A program made the position numbers and the translations under genes. A stretch of DNA of 64,000 nucleotides from the NCBI RefSeq assembly GCF_000688375.1, contig NZ_JIAF01000001.1:310001-374000 (forward strand), in the 5' to 3' direction. The DNA is from Prevotella sp. HUN102. Lineage in GTDB: Bacteria; Bacteroidota; Bacteroidia; Bacteroidales; Bacteroidaceae. Of the stretch, positions 1 to 9,152 are shown one piece after another. Under the pieces are notes generated by a model. The model was not told where the DNA came from, made no database searches, and saw only the letters and a list, made by a program, of their open reading frames with translations. Within the stretch, counting starts at the first letter, position 1. Every line of letters begins with the position of its first letter.

Positions 1-71
1 CCTTATTAATATATAAACAACAGCCCTTCGCATTGACCCAATGCAGAAGTGGAAAACAAAATACAGAATAT

Positions 72-779
72 ATGGAAATCAGAATAGAGAACCTCAAGAA
101 GATATACGGCGAAAAGACCGTGATAGACATTCCGGAACTGGCTCTGAATCAGGGAGAACTCGTGGGACTTGTGGGAAACAACGGAGCCGGAAAAACCACA
201 TTGATGCGGCTGATGCTCGACCTTATCAAGGCCGACGGCGGACGTGTGCTCTCTAATGGCAATCAAGTGGATGAGGACGAGGCGTGGAAGAAATACACAG
301 GTTCATTTATCGACAAGAGTTTCCTCATCGACTACTACACACCGGAGGAATTTTTCGACTTCATCGGCAATGTCTACGGCATCGATGCTGACACCATTAC
401 TGGGCGTCTGTCGCAATTTGAATCGCTGATGCGCGACGAAATCATCGGAACGGGCAAGTATATCCGTAATTTCTCCGAAGGAAACCGTCAGAAAATCGGT
501 ATCATTGCGGCAATGATTATCAATCCCGATTTCCTCATTCTCGACGAACCGTTCAACTATCTCGACCCGTCTTCGCAGATAACGATAGCCAAACTGATTC
601 AGAAAATCAACAAGGAACTCGGCACTACCGTGCTTCTTTCAAGCCACAATCTCAACTTCGTTTCCGAAATCTCCACCCGTATCATCCTGATGGAGAAGGG
701 AATCGTGCTCAGGGACATTTCCAATGTGGATGGTTCTGCCGAGAAAGAACTTCAGGAATATTTTGAAGGTACGGAATAA
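72..779 (+). CDS. ABC transporter ATP-binding protein
   Basis: This is an ATPase subunit that would power an ABC transporter at the inner face of the membrane. The 235-aa protein has a Walker A loop (GNNGAGKTT, about residues 36-44), a degenerate signature motif (FSEGN in place of LSGGQ), a Walker B (FLILDEPFNYLDP) and an H-loop (SSHN). Its length and simple one-domain layout fit the ABC-2 type, in which the permease is a separate gene, but no permease is visible here; it may lie upstream, outside the window. I chose the ATG at 72 because the family begins with MEIRIENLKK-like sequence; the reading frame is open further upstream. Substrate unknown. Confidence 0.9.
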   Translation: MEIRIENLKKIYGEKTVIDIPELALNQGELVGLVGNNGAGKTTLMRLMLDLIKADGGRVLSNGNQVDEDEAWKKYTGSFIDKSFLIDYYTPEEFFDFIGNVYGIDADTITGRLSQFESLMRDEIIGTGKYIRNFSEGNRQKIGIIAAMIINPDFLILDEPFNYLDPSSQITIAKLIQKINKELGTTVLLSSHNLNFVSEISTRIILMEKGIVLRDISNVDGSAEKELQEYFEGTE

Positions 780-866
780 TCATTTGGAGTAAGAGAGTTT
801 ACGAGCAACAGTCCCGAGCAAATAGCTGAATGGTATGACTTCTATAAAAATGGTTTCGTGAGATAA
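780..866 (+). pseudogene. Short coding-like tail after the ABC ATPase gene
   Basis: Directly after the ATPase stop codon the same frame stays open for 28 codons and reads like protein (GVREFTSNSPEQIAEWYDFY), ending at TAA 864-866. There is no start codon of its own. It looks like the 3' remnant of another gene joined to this place by deletion. I do not recognise the family. Confidence 0.3.
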
Positions 867-893
867 GGTTATTTTTCAGAGATACTAAAATTT

Positions 894-1301
894 ATGTTCA
901 TAACGTCAAACATAAAAGCCACGTTTCCGTGCAATTTACAGAGCGTTTGGCAAGTCGTAACATCGCTAACAGACTATTCGTGGAGAAGTGATGTTGAAAA
1001 GATAGAGGTCATATCAGACACGCAATTTGCAGAAATAACGAAGAGTGGATATAAGACAACTTTCACGGTAACAAGACAAGAACCTTTTTGTCTTTGGGAG
1101 TTTGATGTGGAGAATGACAATATGAAAGGACATTGGGTCGGTGTCTTCAGTGGCAATGAAAAGAATACTACGATTGACTTTACAGAACACATTGAGCCTA
1201 AGAAATGGTTTATGATTCCGTTTGTGAAGATTTATTTAAAATATAGGCAAGTTAAGTATGTCAGAGATTTAAGGAACGTGTTAAAAAGAGTACGACCATA
1301 G
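894..1301 (+). CDS. SRPBCC (START/polyketide-cyclase fold) protein
   Basis: A 135-aa protein that resembles the SRPBCC ligand-binding fold. The visible pattern is the family's: an N-terminal strand (ITSNIKATFPCNLQSVWQVV), the SDVEKIEVI segment, a WEFDVEN strand, a GHWVGVF strand, and a final helix (VKYVRDLRNVLKRV). Members bind hydrophobic ligands or act as cyclases or stress proteins, and the sequence alone does not say which. It stands alone, with decayed sequence on both sides. Confidence 0.65.
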   Translation: MFITSNIKATFPCNLQSVWQVVTSLTDYSWRSDVEKIEVISDTQFAEITKSGYKTTFTVTRQEPFCLWEFDVENDNMKGHWVGVFSGNEKNTTIDFTEHIEPKKWFMIPFVKIYLKYRQVKYVRDLRNVLKRVRP

Positions 1302-1317
1302 AGTTTTGGAAACCATT

Positions 1318-1534
1318 ATGACAAAATACGAATTGATAATGATGCTTCTCCCTGATTATGGTCAGTTGTTGGGATTATCCTTACAGTGCTGAGCTTACTC
1401 TCCGCTTTTTTCTTGATAGGACAAGCGAACAGGCTTACAGGAAACAAGTGCAGATGCAGCGAAGTTTCCAACAGATTTATTCACAACAGCACCGTTCGGG
1501 CATTACACTCTTCTTGCTTCTTCTGTTGTTCTGA
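1318..1534 (+). pseudogene. Decayed small membrane-protein gene
   Basis: An ATG at 1318 opens a reading (MTKYELIMMLLPDYGQLLGL) that stops after about 23 codons. The next frame then reads GIILTVLSLLSAFFLIGQAN, a clear hydrophobic segment, and a third frame continues as QVQMQRSFQQIYSQQHRSG followed by a run of Leu/Phe to a TGA at 1532. The shared theme across three frames suggests one small membrane-protein gene broken by two frameshifts. The rest of the 1302-1715 gap holds the palindromic repeat described next. Confidence 0.35.
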
Positions 1535-1580
1535 AACAGCTTTGTAAATAACTGATAATCAATAGATAAAATATCTATTT

Positions 1581-1664
1581 GCAAACGTGCGAAGAATGCG
1601 TTCCATTCTTCGCACGTTTGCATTGCGTTTTTGCGAAGATTGAAATGCAATCTTCGCACGTTTG
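1581..1664. repeat. Palindromic intergenic repeat, copy 1
   Basis: A perfect 18-bp inverted repeat (1581-1598 with 1604-1621, core GCGAAGAATG) is followed by a second hairpin (GCGAAGATTG 1633-1642 with CAATCTTCGC 1648-1657). Related units occur at 8812-8852 and 49902-49984, always between genes. It may work as a terminator for uvrA, whose 3' end is nearby, or be a REP-like dispersed element. Confidence 0.7.
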
Positions 1665-1715
1665 GAAAACACGTGCAGGTTCGAGAAAATCAAGGGACTG
1701 AACAAGGGAAATTCT

Positions 1716-4565
1716 TTATCCGTTCAGCTTCGCTGCAAGATACTTTCCTGTGATGCTTTCCTTGCGTTTTGCTATCTCTTCCGGCGTACCTGCTGCCACC
1801 AGTTTTCCTCCGTTTTCGCCTCCATCCGGACCAATGTCGATAATATGGTCGGCTGATTTGATTACGTCCATATTATGTTCTATCACGAGTACGCTATGCC
1901 CTCTCTCTATCAGCGCGTCGAATGCTTTCAGGAGTCGCTTTATATCGTGGAAATGAAGGCCTGTTGTAGGTTCGTCGAAGATGAAGAGGGTTGGTGCCTG
2001 ACGCTCCTGACCTATAAAATAAGCCAGTTTCACACGCTGATTTTCGCCGCCGGATAGGGTGGAGGAGCTTTGTCCGAGCTTGATATAGCCCAAACCGACA
2101 TCCTCTAATGGTTTCAGCCGGGCTACTATGGCTTTCTTCTTGAGCGAACCGAAAAACTGAATGGCTTCCGAAACAGTAAGATTGAGCACATCGTTGATGT
2201 TCCTGCCGTCCACCATCACGTCGAGTACCTCACGTTTGAAACGCTGACCGTGGCATTCCTCGCATTCCAGCACAAGATCGGCCATAAACTGCATTTCAAT
2301 GGTAATCTCGCCGGCTCCCTTGCACTCTTCGCATCGGCCTCCGTCGGTGTTGAACGAGAAGAACTGGGGCGTGAAGCCCAACTGTTTTGACAATGGTTGG
2401 TCGGCAAACAGCTTTCTGATTTCGTCGTAAGCCTTCACGTAGGTGGCGGGATTGGAGCGCGTACTCTTTCCGATTGGGTTTTGGTCTACAAATTCCACGT
2501 GTTTGATATGGCTCACATCTCCACCGAGTGAAGAATATTCTCCGGGGATTTCTGCCACTTCGTCCATCTTTCGCTTCAAGGCGGGGTAGAGTGTGCCTTT
2601 CACCAATGACGATTTTCCGCTGCCGCTGACCCCCGTTATCACGGTAAATACGTTCAGGGGTATCTTCACGTCGATGCCCTTGAGATTGTTCATTCGGCAC
2701 CCGTTCAGCTCTATTGCCAGATTCCAAGGCCTTCTGCTCGTGGGCACGTCTATGGTTTCGTCTTCTGTCAGATATTTTATCGTGTATGATTCGGGCGATT
2801 CGGCAAGAAGTTGCTGCTTGTTGGTGTCGTTTATTTCGGGAACTTTGCCTTCATACACGATTCTTCCACCCAGTCTGCCTGCATCCGGACCTACGTCGAT
2901 GAGATAGTCGGCCGTTCGGATGATTTCCTCGTCGTGCTCCACTACGATAACCGTGTTGCCGATGTTTTTCAATTCCTTCAGAACGTGAATCAGTCGGTCG
3001 GTATCACGGCTGTGAAGACCGATTGACGGCTCGTCGAGAATGTATAGTGAGCCTACCAACGACGAACCCAGCGAGGTGGTGAGGTTGATACGCTGACTCT
3101 CACCACCGCTCAATGTGTTCGATGGTCGGTTGAGTGTGAGGTATTGCAGCCCTACATCAACGAGAAATTGCAGTCGGCTCGTGATTTCCAGCAGCAATCG
3201 TCGGCTTATATCCTTTTCGTGGTCAGTCAGTTGCAGGTCGTTGAACCACTCCTTGAGCTTTCCTACGGGCATATCCACCAAATCGGCAATCGACATTCCG
3301 TTTATCTTTACCCATTCAGCTTCCTTCTTCAGTCGCCTTCCGTGGCAGTCCGGGCAGACAGTCTTGCCTCTGTATCGGCTCATCATCACACGGTATTGAA
3401 TCTTGTATTGGTTTTCCGACACCATCTGGAAGAACGAATCGATGCAGATTCTGTCTGAAACATCGTTCTTTGCCTCGCTCGGAAGACCGTGCCAAAGCTG
3501 GTCTTTCTCCTTTTGTGTGAGTTCAAAGTAGGGTTTGAAGATGGGGAAGTTGTCCTTTGCAGCTCTTCGGCAAAACTCTTCCTGCCACATTTTCATCTTA
3601 TCGCCGTGCCAACACTGCACGCAACCGTCATAGACGGACAAGGTAGAGTTGGGAATCACGAGCCTTTCGTCGATACCCATTACCTTTCCGAAGCCTTCAC
3701 AGGTGGGGCAGGCACCCAACGGCGAGTTGAACGAGAACATATTATCGTTTGGTTGCTCGAACTTGATGCCGTCGGCTTCGAATCTCGTGGAGAAATCGTA
3801 GGTGATGTTTGACGGCAGAAACATAACCCTCAGCATACCGTCGCCTTCATAAAAGGCCGTTTCGCACGAGTCGGTAAGTCGGGAAATCACGTCTTTCGAA
3901 TCATCAACGGCCAATCTGTCGATTACGAGGAAGATGTCGGAAGCGTTGATATGTGTGCTTTCTTCCTTGTTTCCCTCCATCCAGTCGTCTATTCTTACAA
4001 TCTCTCCGTTTACGTAGATACGTGCATATCCTTCCTGAACTTCCATCTGAAGCTGCTGATGGATGGTTCTGTCGGCAGTCAGATGAAGAGGTGCGAGGAT
4101 GCAGAACTTGGTTCCTTTGGAATAGGTCATTACCTTTTCAATCACATCTTCCACGGTGTGCCGCTTCACTTCAACGCCGCTCACGGGACTGAATGTCTTT
4201 CCGATTCTTGCATACAACAGGCGAAGATACTCGTAGATTTCGGTAGATGTACCCACCGTAGAACGTGGATTGTGGGAGATTACCTTCTGTTCTATGGCGA
4301 TGGCAGGCGGCAGTCCCTTGATGAAATCAACTTCGGGCTTTGCCATTCTTCCCAAGAATTGACGGGCGTATGCCGAAAGGCTCTCCACATATCTGCGTTG
4401 TCCTTCGGCGTATAAGGTGTCGAAAGCGAGCGAAGACTTGCCGGAGCCCGACACGCCTGCGATAACAATGAACTTCTCTCTCGGAATTTTCACGCTCACA
4501 TTCGCAAGATTATTTACCCTTGCACCCTTGACTTCAATGAAATTATCTAATTCTTTTTCTGCCAT
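1716..4565 (-). CDS. uvrA: UvrA, excinuclease ABC subunit A
   Basis: This is the damage-recognition ATPase of nucleotide excision repair, acting with UvrB and UvrC in the cytoplasm. The 949-aa protein has the usual two ABC cassettes: Walker A at residues 37-45 (GVSGSGKSS) and a second GVSGSGKSS in the C-terminal half. Both signature regions (LSGGESQRI, LSGGENQRV) and Walker B motifs (YILDEPSIGLH, FIFDEPTTGLH) are present. Zinc-finger cysteines are visible as CPTCEGFG in the first half and CEECKGAG...CEECHGQRF in the second. The motif YVESLSAYARQFL near residue 70 is typical. Full length for the family. It stands alone and is divergent from the small gene at 4682. Confidence 0.98.
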   Translation of the reverse strand: MAEKELDNFIEVKGARVNNLANVSVKIPREKFIVIAGVSGSGKSSLAFDTLYAEGQRRYVESLSAYARQFLGRMAKPEVDFIKGLPPAIAIEQKVISHNPRSTVGTSTEIYEYLRLLYARIGKTFSPVSGVEVKRHTVEDVIEKVMTYSKGTKFCILAPLHLTADRTIHQQLQMEVQEGYARIYVNGEIVRIDDWMEGNKEESTHINASDIFLVIDRLAVDDSKDVISRLTDSCETAFYEGDGMLRVMFLPSNITYDFSTRFEADGIKFEQPNDNMFSFNSPLGACPTCEGFGKVMGIDERLVIPNSTLSVYDGCVQCWHGDKMKMWQEEFCRRAAKDNFPIFKPYFELTQKEKDQLWHGLPSEAKNDVSDRICIDSFFQMVSENQYKIQYRVMMSRYRGKTVCPDCHGRRLKKEAEWVKINGMSIADLVDMPVGKLKEWFNDLQLTDHEKDISRRLLLEITSRLQFLVDVGLQYLTLNRPSNTLSGGESQRINLTTSLGSSLVGSLYILDEPSIGLHSRDTDRLIHVLKELKNIGNTVIVVEHDEEIIRTADYLIDVGPDAGRLGGRIVYEGKVPEINDTNKQQLLAESPESYTIKYLTEDETIDVPTSRRPWNLAIELNGCRMNNLKGIDVKIPLNVFTVITGVSGSGKSSLVKGTLYPALKRKMDEVAEIPGEYSSLGGDVSHIKHVEFVDQNPIGKSTRSNPATYVKAYDEIRKLFADQPLSKQLGFTPQFFSFNTDGGRCEECKGAGEITIEMQFMADLVLECEECHGQRFKREVLDVMVDGRNINDVLNLTVSEAIQFFGSLKKKAIVARLKPLEDVGLGYIKLGQSSSTLSGGENQRVKLAYFIGQERQAPTLFIFDEPTTGLHFHDIKRLLKAFDALIERGHSVLVIEHNMDVIKSADHIIDIGPDGGENGGKLVAAGTPEEIAKRKESITGKYLAAKLNG

Positions 4566-4623
4566 TTTTCAGTAATCGTATGTAAAATACATTTATTTTA
4601 TAAATACAAAATTACAAAAAAGA

Positions 4624-4655
4624 TTTGGTTTCTTCTGCCATTTCCTGTATATTTG
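4624..4655 (+). promoter_or_regulatory. Bacteroidota-type promoter for the 4682 gene
   Basis: TTTG at 4624-4627 and TATATTTG at 4648-4655 are 20 bp apart, matching the -33/-7 consensus of Bacteroidota. The ATG follows 26 bp later. Confidence 0.7.
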
Positions 4656-4681
4656 CATTATTATCATAAAGAAAGAATATA

Positions 4682-5077
4682 ATGGGAATTAAATCATTTA
4701 TTGTAGGTATTTGTATGCTGGCACCTTTATCTATGTCAGCACAAGTGGTTTTTGAGGAAACAAATCAGGTAAACAGCGTAGAAAATTTAACGGTAAACAG
4801 CGAATATCAATATTGGTTGAACAGCTATCAGAAGGTTGGCAACGAGATAAACGAGGTTTCTGAACAGTATCAGTCTGAAGTAAACAAACGAGGATATCCA
4901 AAGAAGAAGACTGTGAAGAAGAAGATTCTCCTCGTTGCACAGTATATTGACTTGCTCAAACAGCAGAGAGACACGCCTGCTTTGAACCAGAATATTGATT
5001 TCAACAAGGTAAACAGAAAGATTGCCGAGTGGGAAAATCAATTAAACGGACTCAACATTCTGCTGAAGAAGATATAA
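4682..5077 (+). CDS. Small secreted hypothetical protein
   Basis: A 131-aa protein with a clear signal peptide (MGIKSFIVGICMLAPLSMSA, cleavage likely before QVVF). The mature part is charged and probably helical, with a lysine run (PKKKTVKKK) and a C-terminal LNGLNILLKKI segment; there are no cysteines and no known domain that I recognise. It has its own promoter just upstream. It probably ends up in the periplasm or at the surface. Function unknown. Confidence 0.7.
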   Translation: MGIKSFIVGICMLAPLSMSAQVVFEETNQVNSVENLTVNSEYQYWLNSYQKVGNEINEVSEQYQSEVNKRGYPKKKTVKKKILLVAQYIDLLKQQRDTPALNQNIDFNKVNRKIAEWENQLNGLNILLKKI

Positions 5078-5204
5078 TAATATATATGGTGGGAACAAAA
5101 AACGATTTGCTCCTGTCATAATTTTCAAAGGTATTGCCCGCAAGTGCGATTTTTCAACATCAAATACTTAATACTCATCTAAAATATAAGGGGAGGTAAA
5201 TCGT

Positions 5205-5888
5205 ATGGAAGAAGTTAAGATAATCAACGAATATCACGATCCGATAGAGGAAAGACAAATCAGACACTTCGCTTGTATGGAGATGTCTCGTCAGATACAC
5301 AGATACATTAAAGGTATGCGCGGCTCGAAAGAGCACATGCTCCGTGTGGAGGAAACGCTCAAAGACTTGCCATTGGAACAGAAGGAAAAGGCCATCGCCC
5401 TGTATTTCGACTTGAACAGAAAGGCTCTTAAAGGCTTGGATATGAAGGTTGTGCTGGCTCGTGCTATGGCAAATTATTCCGACACCTTCGAATATCTTAT
5501 GACACTGGTCAATGACAGGCGGAAGATGGTGCGATACCTGAACTTGCTTCGTGAAATATACATCCAGTATCACGAGGTGATTGAGCGCAACGGAAAGTTT
5601 GGAATACTCGACCATCAAGGCAATACGATTCTGAGTCCGAAGTACGAATTTGTCCGTACCTGCTATGTCTACGTGGACGATCTGCGGACAATGCCTATCA
5701 TCTGTCAGTTGGACGGAAAGATGGGACTGGTACTTCCCGACGGAAAAGAAACCGTTGTGGCACCATTCAAGTACGACAGCATTTCGCTGAGAGAAGAACC
5801 ACCTTATTTTGAGGTGAGATACGACGGCAAGGAAATGCTGATGACTACCGATGGAGTGGAGAAAGAAAAGCCGGAACAGGTAGAATAG
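5205..5888 (+). CDS. Hypothetical protein with a WG-repeat-like C-terminus
   Basis: A 227-aa soluble protein. Residues 1-125 are predicted helical and charged and match nothing I recognise. From about residue 127 the pattern GKFGILDHQGNTILSPKYEFV, then GKMGLVLPDGKETVVAPFKYDSI, is the repeating unit of WG/KWG repeats (G-x-x-G-h-h-D-x-x-G-x-x-h-h-P-x-a-a). There is no signal peptide. The start is preceded by a GGGGAGG-like ribosome site at about 5191. Function unknown; WG repeats are usually binding modules. Confidence 0.7.
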   Translation: MEEVKIINEYHDPIEERQIRHFACMEMSRQIHRYIKGMRGSKEHMLRVEETLKDLPLEQKEKAIALYFDLNRKALKGLDMKVVLARAMANYSDTFEYLMTLVNDRRKMVRYLNLLREIYIQYHEVIERNGKFGILDHQGNTILSPKYEFVRTCYVYVDDLRTMPIICQLDGKMGLVLPDGKETVVAPFKYDSISLREEPPYFEVRYDGKEMLMTTDGVEKEKPEQVE

Positions 5889-6113
5889 GGGACGGCTCTG
5901 ATAATTCTGCCTGGCAATTCAGGCAATTCTGCCCCGGTAGCTTACCTTATTTAATGACCAATCCAGACAATATAAATTTGATAATGCCATCAGATTTCAG
6001 TTTGTTGCGTGCTTTTCAAAAGCATCTGTATAGCTAAGAAAGCGTTTCTGATGCCTAAGAAAATTTTATTTGTATAAGCGAGACGTTCGCATCTGATTGA
6101 TTAATCTGCCCGA

Positions 6114-6163
6114 AAACAATTATCCCTGACTGTTCGCATTTGGACAGTCAGGGATAATTGTTT
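6114..6163. terminator. Bidirectional terminator 3' of sodB
   Basis: A perfect 20-bp inverted repeat (6114-6133 with 6144-6163) around a 10-base loop, with A- and T-rich flanks. Its right arm overlaps the SOD stop codon. It can end transcription of SOD on the minus strand and of anything read through from 5888. Confidence 0.85.
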
Positions 6164-6773
6164 ATTTCAGTCGACTCTCAACCACCTTCCAGTCCACGAT
6201 ATCCCACGTAGCCGCAATGTGATCGGCACGTCGATTCTGATAATCAAGATAGTAAGCGTGTTCCCATACATCGAGACCATAGATGGGATTCAAGCCATTT
6301 CGGAGTGGATTTCCACCGTTCGGTTCTTTCGTTATAACCAATTTGCCATCCTTATCTTGCGACAGCCAAGCCCAACCAGAGCCGAAAACGGTAGCTGCTG
6401 CCTTCTGAAATTCAGCCTTGAAATTGTCGAAACTTCCAAAAGATTCGTTGATAGCCTTAGCTATTTTTCCCTCAGGCCTGTTGTCTTTTACGGGAGACTT
6501 GAATTGTGTGAAATATAATGTGTGGTTGAGAATCTGTCCGGCATTGTTGTACATAGGACCTTCAGGAACCGTCTTCACAAGTTCCTCGATGCTCTTGCCG
6601 TCAAATTCCGTATCTTTTATAAGTCCGTTGAGCGTGTTCACATAGCCCTGAAGATGCTTGCCATAGTGAAATTCGATAGTTTGCTCGCTGATAACCGGTT
6701 CCAACGCATTGTTTGCATACGGAAGCGTTGGCATCTGAATACTCAAAATCAATAATAGTTTTGTTAGAAACAT
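6162..6773 (-). CDS. sodB: Superoxide dismutase, Fe/Mn family
   Basis: Converts superoxide to oxygen and peroxide. The family metal ligands are all in place: His in IEFHYGKH (H36), His in LNHTLYF, and Asp and His in LDVWEHAYY. The FGSGWAWL and AAATVFGSG segments are also typical. The protein is 203 aa from the first ATG, but family members normally start four residues before the PxLPYA segment, whereas here 13 hydrophobic residues (MFLTKLLLILSIQ) precede MPTLPYA. The true start could be the internal Met14, giving 190 aa; alternatively the extension is a short signal-like leader. Confidence 0.95.
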   Translation of the reverse strand: MFLTKLLLILSIQMPTLPYANNALEPVISEQTIEFHYGKHLQGYVNTLNGLIKDTEFDGKSIEELVKTVPEGPMYNNAGQILNHTLYFTQFKSPVKDNRPEGKIAKAINESFGSFDNFKAEFQKAAATVFGSGWAWLSQDKDGKLVITKEPNGGNPLRNGLNPIYGLDVWEHAYYLDYQNRRADHIAATWDIVDWKVVESRLK

Positions 6774-7046
6774 AGTCTTTAAAAATTAATTTATCATTCT
6801 ATTTTACGTTGCTAAATTAATTATTAAATCCCAATTCCTCAAAAGATTTTCTCTATCAGCTCATAGAACAAACCTATAATCACGCCAAAAGCATTAGTTT
6901 CAAACGTTTTCAGATTCCCAAATAATTATATTAAAAACGTAATACTCCTAATATCTTTTCTTCATCCTCACGCTATCTATTTATCATAACTGTGATTACA
7001 TTTCAAAATACGCTATAATATTCGACAAGTAAATTACGTTAGTATT

Positions 7047-8219
7047 ATGATGAATAGACTTTTATTAATTATAACAATCTGTTTGGGCAGCATTCCAAAG
7101 CTGAATGCGCAGAACAATATCGGTCTGATGAAGATTGACAGACGGAATTTTGCCGACACGATACCTGTCAGGTTCGTCGGACACAGAATACTTCTGGACG
7201 TGAGAATTGGGAAACGAACCGAGACTTTTTGGTTTGATACAGGCTGTTCGCACACGCTGCTGTTTGATTTTCGGGATTTTGACGTGATTCCAAAAGAATG
7301 GAAAAAGTCTGTTGATGCGAGCGGAAAATTAGGTCAGACGCTGAATTGCGTGATTCCGGAAATGCAAATCGGAACAACCGTGGTGCATAACGCAACTGCA
7401 ACAACTGCACCTTTCGGCAGTCTGATGGATATTGTACGCAAGACGGAACGTGTGTATGGCTGCATCGGAGCTGATTTTGTTTCGGATGGCCGTGCCGTGA
7501 AGATTGACATCAAGAACAAGCGCATTATTCTGACCGACAAACCCGAGATTTTCTACGGCGAAGCAGCCGTTTCCCTTCCTTTCAAGTCAAGTGCCAACTG
7601 CCCTTATCTGATGGTTGAACCGTTCCGTGGAGTGCGGGATTACGCTATCTTCGATACTGGTTCAAAGCCGTTGCTTTTACTGGGCGACAATATGATGAGA
7701 CAGATATACGGTAAGCGTAAAATTTCAAAGGATATTTTGCGGCAGACTATCGACCAAACCATTGGCTCAGACGCCTCCGGGCTGTTTGGGCAACAGTCGG
7801 AAATGCCAAAAATACTGTACCAACTGGAAGCATTGAAACTTGGCGGTATTACTTTAAGCAATACTTTAGCCAACAATACAACAGGCAAGACAAGATTGGG
7901 GACGGAATTATTTGATTATACGTCTGTTATAATAGATTATTCAAGCAATACATTCGGTTTGATTCCGTATAAGGATGAGACTGCAATCGAGGTTCATAAT
8001 CCGATAGACAATGTGTCATTTTCACTTAGAAATGGCGAGTTCTACGTCAGCAACGTGTGGCCAAAGAGCGTTGCATTTGCAAAGGGCGTGAGAACCGGAA
8101 TGAGACTTGAGGCAATAGATGGCGACAGGAAAAATCTGACGGAGCGATACTTCCATATAGCCGAAACGGAAGCAAAAGGCCATATACTTACCATTGACGG
8201 TATAGAGACAGAGAGATAG
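7047..8219 (+). CDS. Retropepsin-like aspartyl protease with PDZ domain, exported
   Basis: A 390-aa protein with a signal peptide (MMNRLLLIITICLGSIPKLNAQ). Two aspartyl-protease half-sites are visible: FWFDTGCSH (about residues 59-67) and YAIFDTGSK (about 200-208), each a hydrophobic-D-T-G triad. The C-terminal 100 residues (VWPKSVAFAKGVRTGMRLEAID) have the PDZ pattern found in this Bacteroidota family. It should act in the periplasm or outer envelope; the substrate is unknown. Two adjacent ATG codons (7047, 7050) could both serve as start. Confidence 0.85.
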   Translation: MMNRLLLIITICLGSIPKLNAQNNIGLMKIDRRNFADTIPVRFVGHRILLDVRIGKRTETFWFDTGCSHTLLFDFRDFDVIPKEWKKSVDASGKLGQTLNCVIPEMQIGTTVVHNATATTAPFGSLMDIVRKTERVYGCIGADFVSDGRAVKIDIKNKRIILTDKPEIFYGEAAVSLPFKSSANCPYLMVEPFRGVRDYAIFDTGSKPLLLLGDNMMRQIYGKRKISKDILRQTIDQTIGSDASGLFGQQSEMPKILYQLEALKLGGITLSNTLANNTTGKTRLGTELFDYTSVIIDYSSNTFGLIPYKDETAIEVHNPIDNVSFSLRNGEFYVSNVWPKSVAFAKGVRTGMRLEAIDGDRKNLTERYFHIAETEAKGHILTIDGIETER

Positions 8220-8315
8220 ATTTTAAGGTTTCGGTTTCATCAGGATTATTGTCGGTTTCAAGATAATTTTCGTAAATTTGCACATCAACAAATCAACATA
8301 ATAAAAAGGAAAACT

Positions 8316-8612
8316 ATGATTAAAATGTTTGTAATGGACACTTGTCCGTATTGTTCTTATGTAGAAAAACAGGTTGAGGATAACCCAAACTTTGAGATAA
8401 TCAACATTGGTGCTCACGTCAGGAATCTGAAGCAATTCCTTGATCTGCGCGACGCTCATCCAGCATTCAAGGAGGCAAAGGAAGAAGGCGACGTTGGCAT
8501 TCCCTGCTATGTGCTCGAAGACGGTTCGGTTACCTTGTCATCAAAAGATGCAGGTTTGGAACCAATGCCAGACGATGGCCCTTCTTGTGGAATTGACGGA
8601 AAGGGCTGCTGA
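8316..8612 (+). CDS. Glutaredoxin-like thiol protein
   Basis: A 98-aa thioredoxin-fold protein with a CPYC active site at residues 10-13 directly after the first strand, and a cis-proline-like segment (DVGIPCYVLEDG). The C-terminus carries two more cysteines (CGIDGKGC), which is a common feature of this small Bacteroidota glutaredoxin-related group and could bind metal. The role is likely thiol-disulfide exchange in the cytoplasm. A terminator follows immediately. Confidence 0.85.
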   Translation: MIKMFVMDTCPYCSYVEKQVEDNPNFEIINIGAHVRNLKQFLDLRDAHPAFKEAKEEGDVGIPCYVLEDGSVTLSSKDAGLEPMPDDGPSCGIDGKGC

Positions 8613-8625
8613 AATCCAAAATACG

Positions 8626-8660
8626 ATAGTCCTTCGCTGTATGATACGGCGAAGGACTAT
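8626..8660 (+). terminator. Terminator after the glutaredoxin-like gene
   Basis: ATAGTCCTTCGC (8626-8637) pairs with GCGAAGGACTAT (8649-8660), followed by TTTCATTTC. Confidence 0.8.
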
Positions 8661-8811
8661 TTCATTTCTATGTTTCAAGGGCATTTTTGTAAGATTTGAT
8701 TACCGAAAAACGTGCATATTTTTTCGGCAAAATAGAGATTTTCAGAGCATTATCCGACTGTTGAAATCCTGTTTTGGCAAGTTTGAATTTCAAACTTCCG
8801 ACAAGTATAAT

Positions 8812-8852
8812 GCGTTCTTGCGAAGAACGGGCGGCAGTCTTCGCAAGAATGG
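8812..8852. repeat. Palindromic intergenic repeat, copy 2
   Basis: TTCTTGCGAAGA (8815-8826) pairs with TCTTCGCAAGAA (8838-8849). It belongs to the same family as the repeats at 1581 and 49902. Apart from this and the terminator at 8626, I see nothing coding in the 8613-9152 gap. Confidence 0.6.
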
Positions 8853-9152
8853 ACGATGAAATAGCAGAGAATGGAGCCTAAAATAAGGCGGTTAATTCCC
8901 TTTTATTGTTCTATTTGCGAATTACAGAGCGATAATTATTTGCACAAACAAATGCAAGAAAGCAACAATCAATTAACAATTAAAGACTTATAATTGCACA
9001 CTCATAATTCGCGTATTTGAAAAATAAAAACTCTTTGCCGAAAATAAACGAATTATGGAGCGTGTTTTGTAAAGATTCTATCAGAAATTTGGAGTGAAAA
9101 CAGCACGCTTGTTTATTCCTTCACTCGCTGCCTTGTCCCCTACTCTATTAAT

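Noticed and set aside
2296..2727. 143-codon minus-strand frame inside uvrA
   Set aside because: It overlaps uvrA in another frame; composition is Arg-rich and has no family features, whereas UvrA is complete here.
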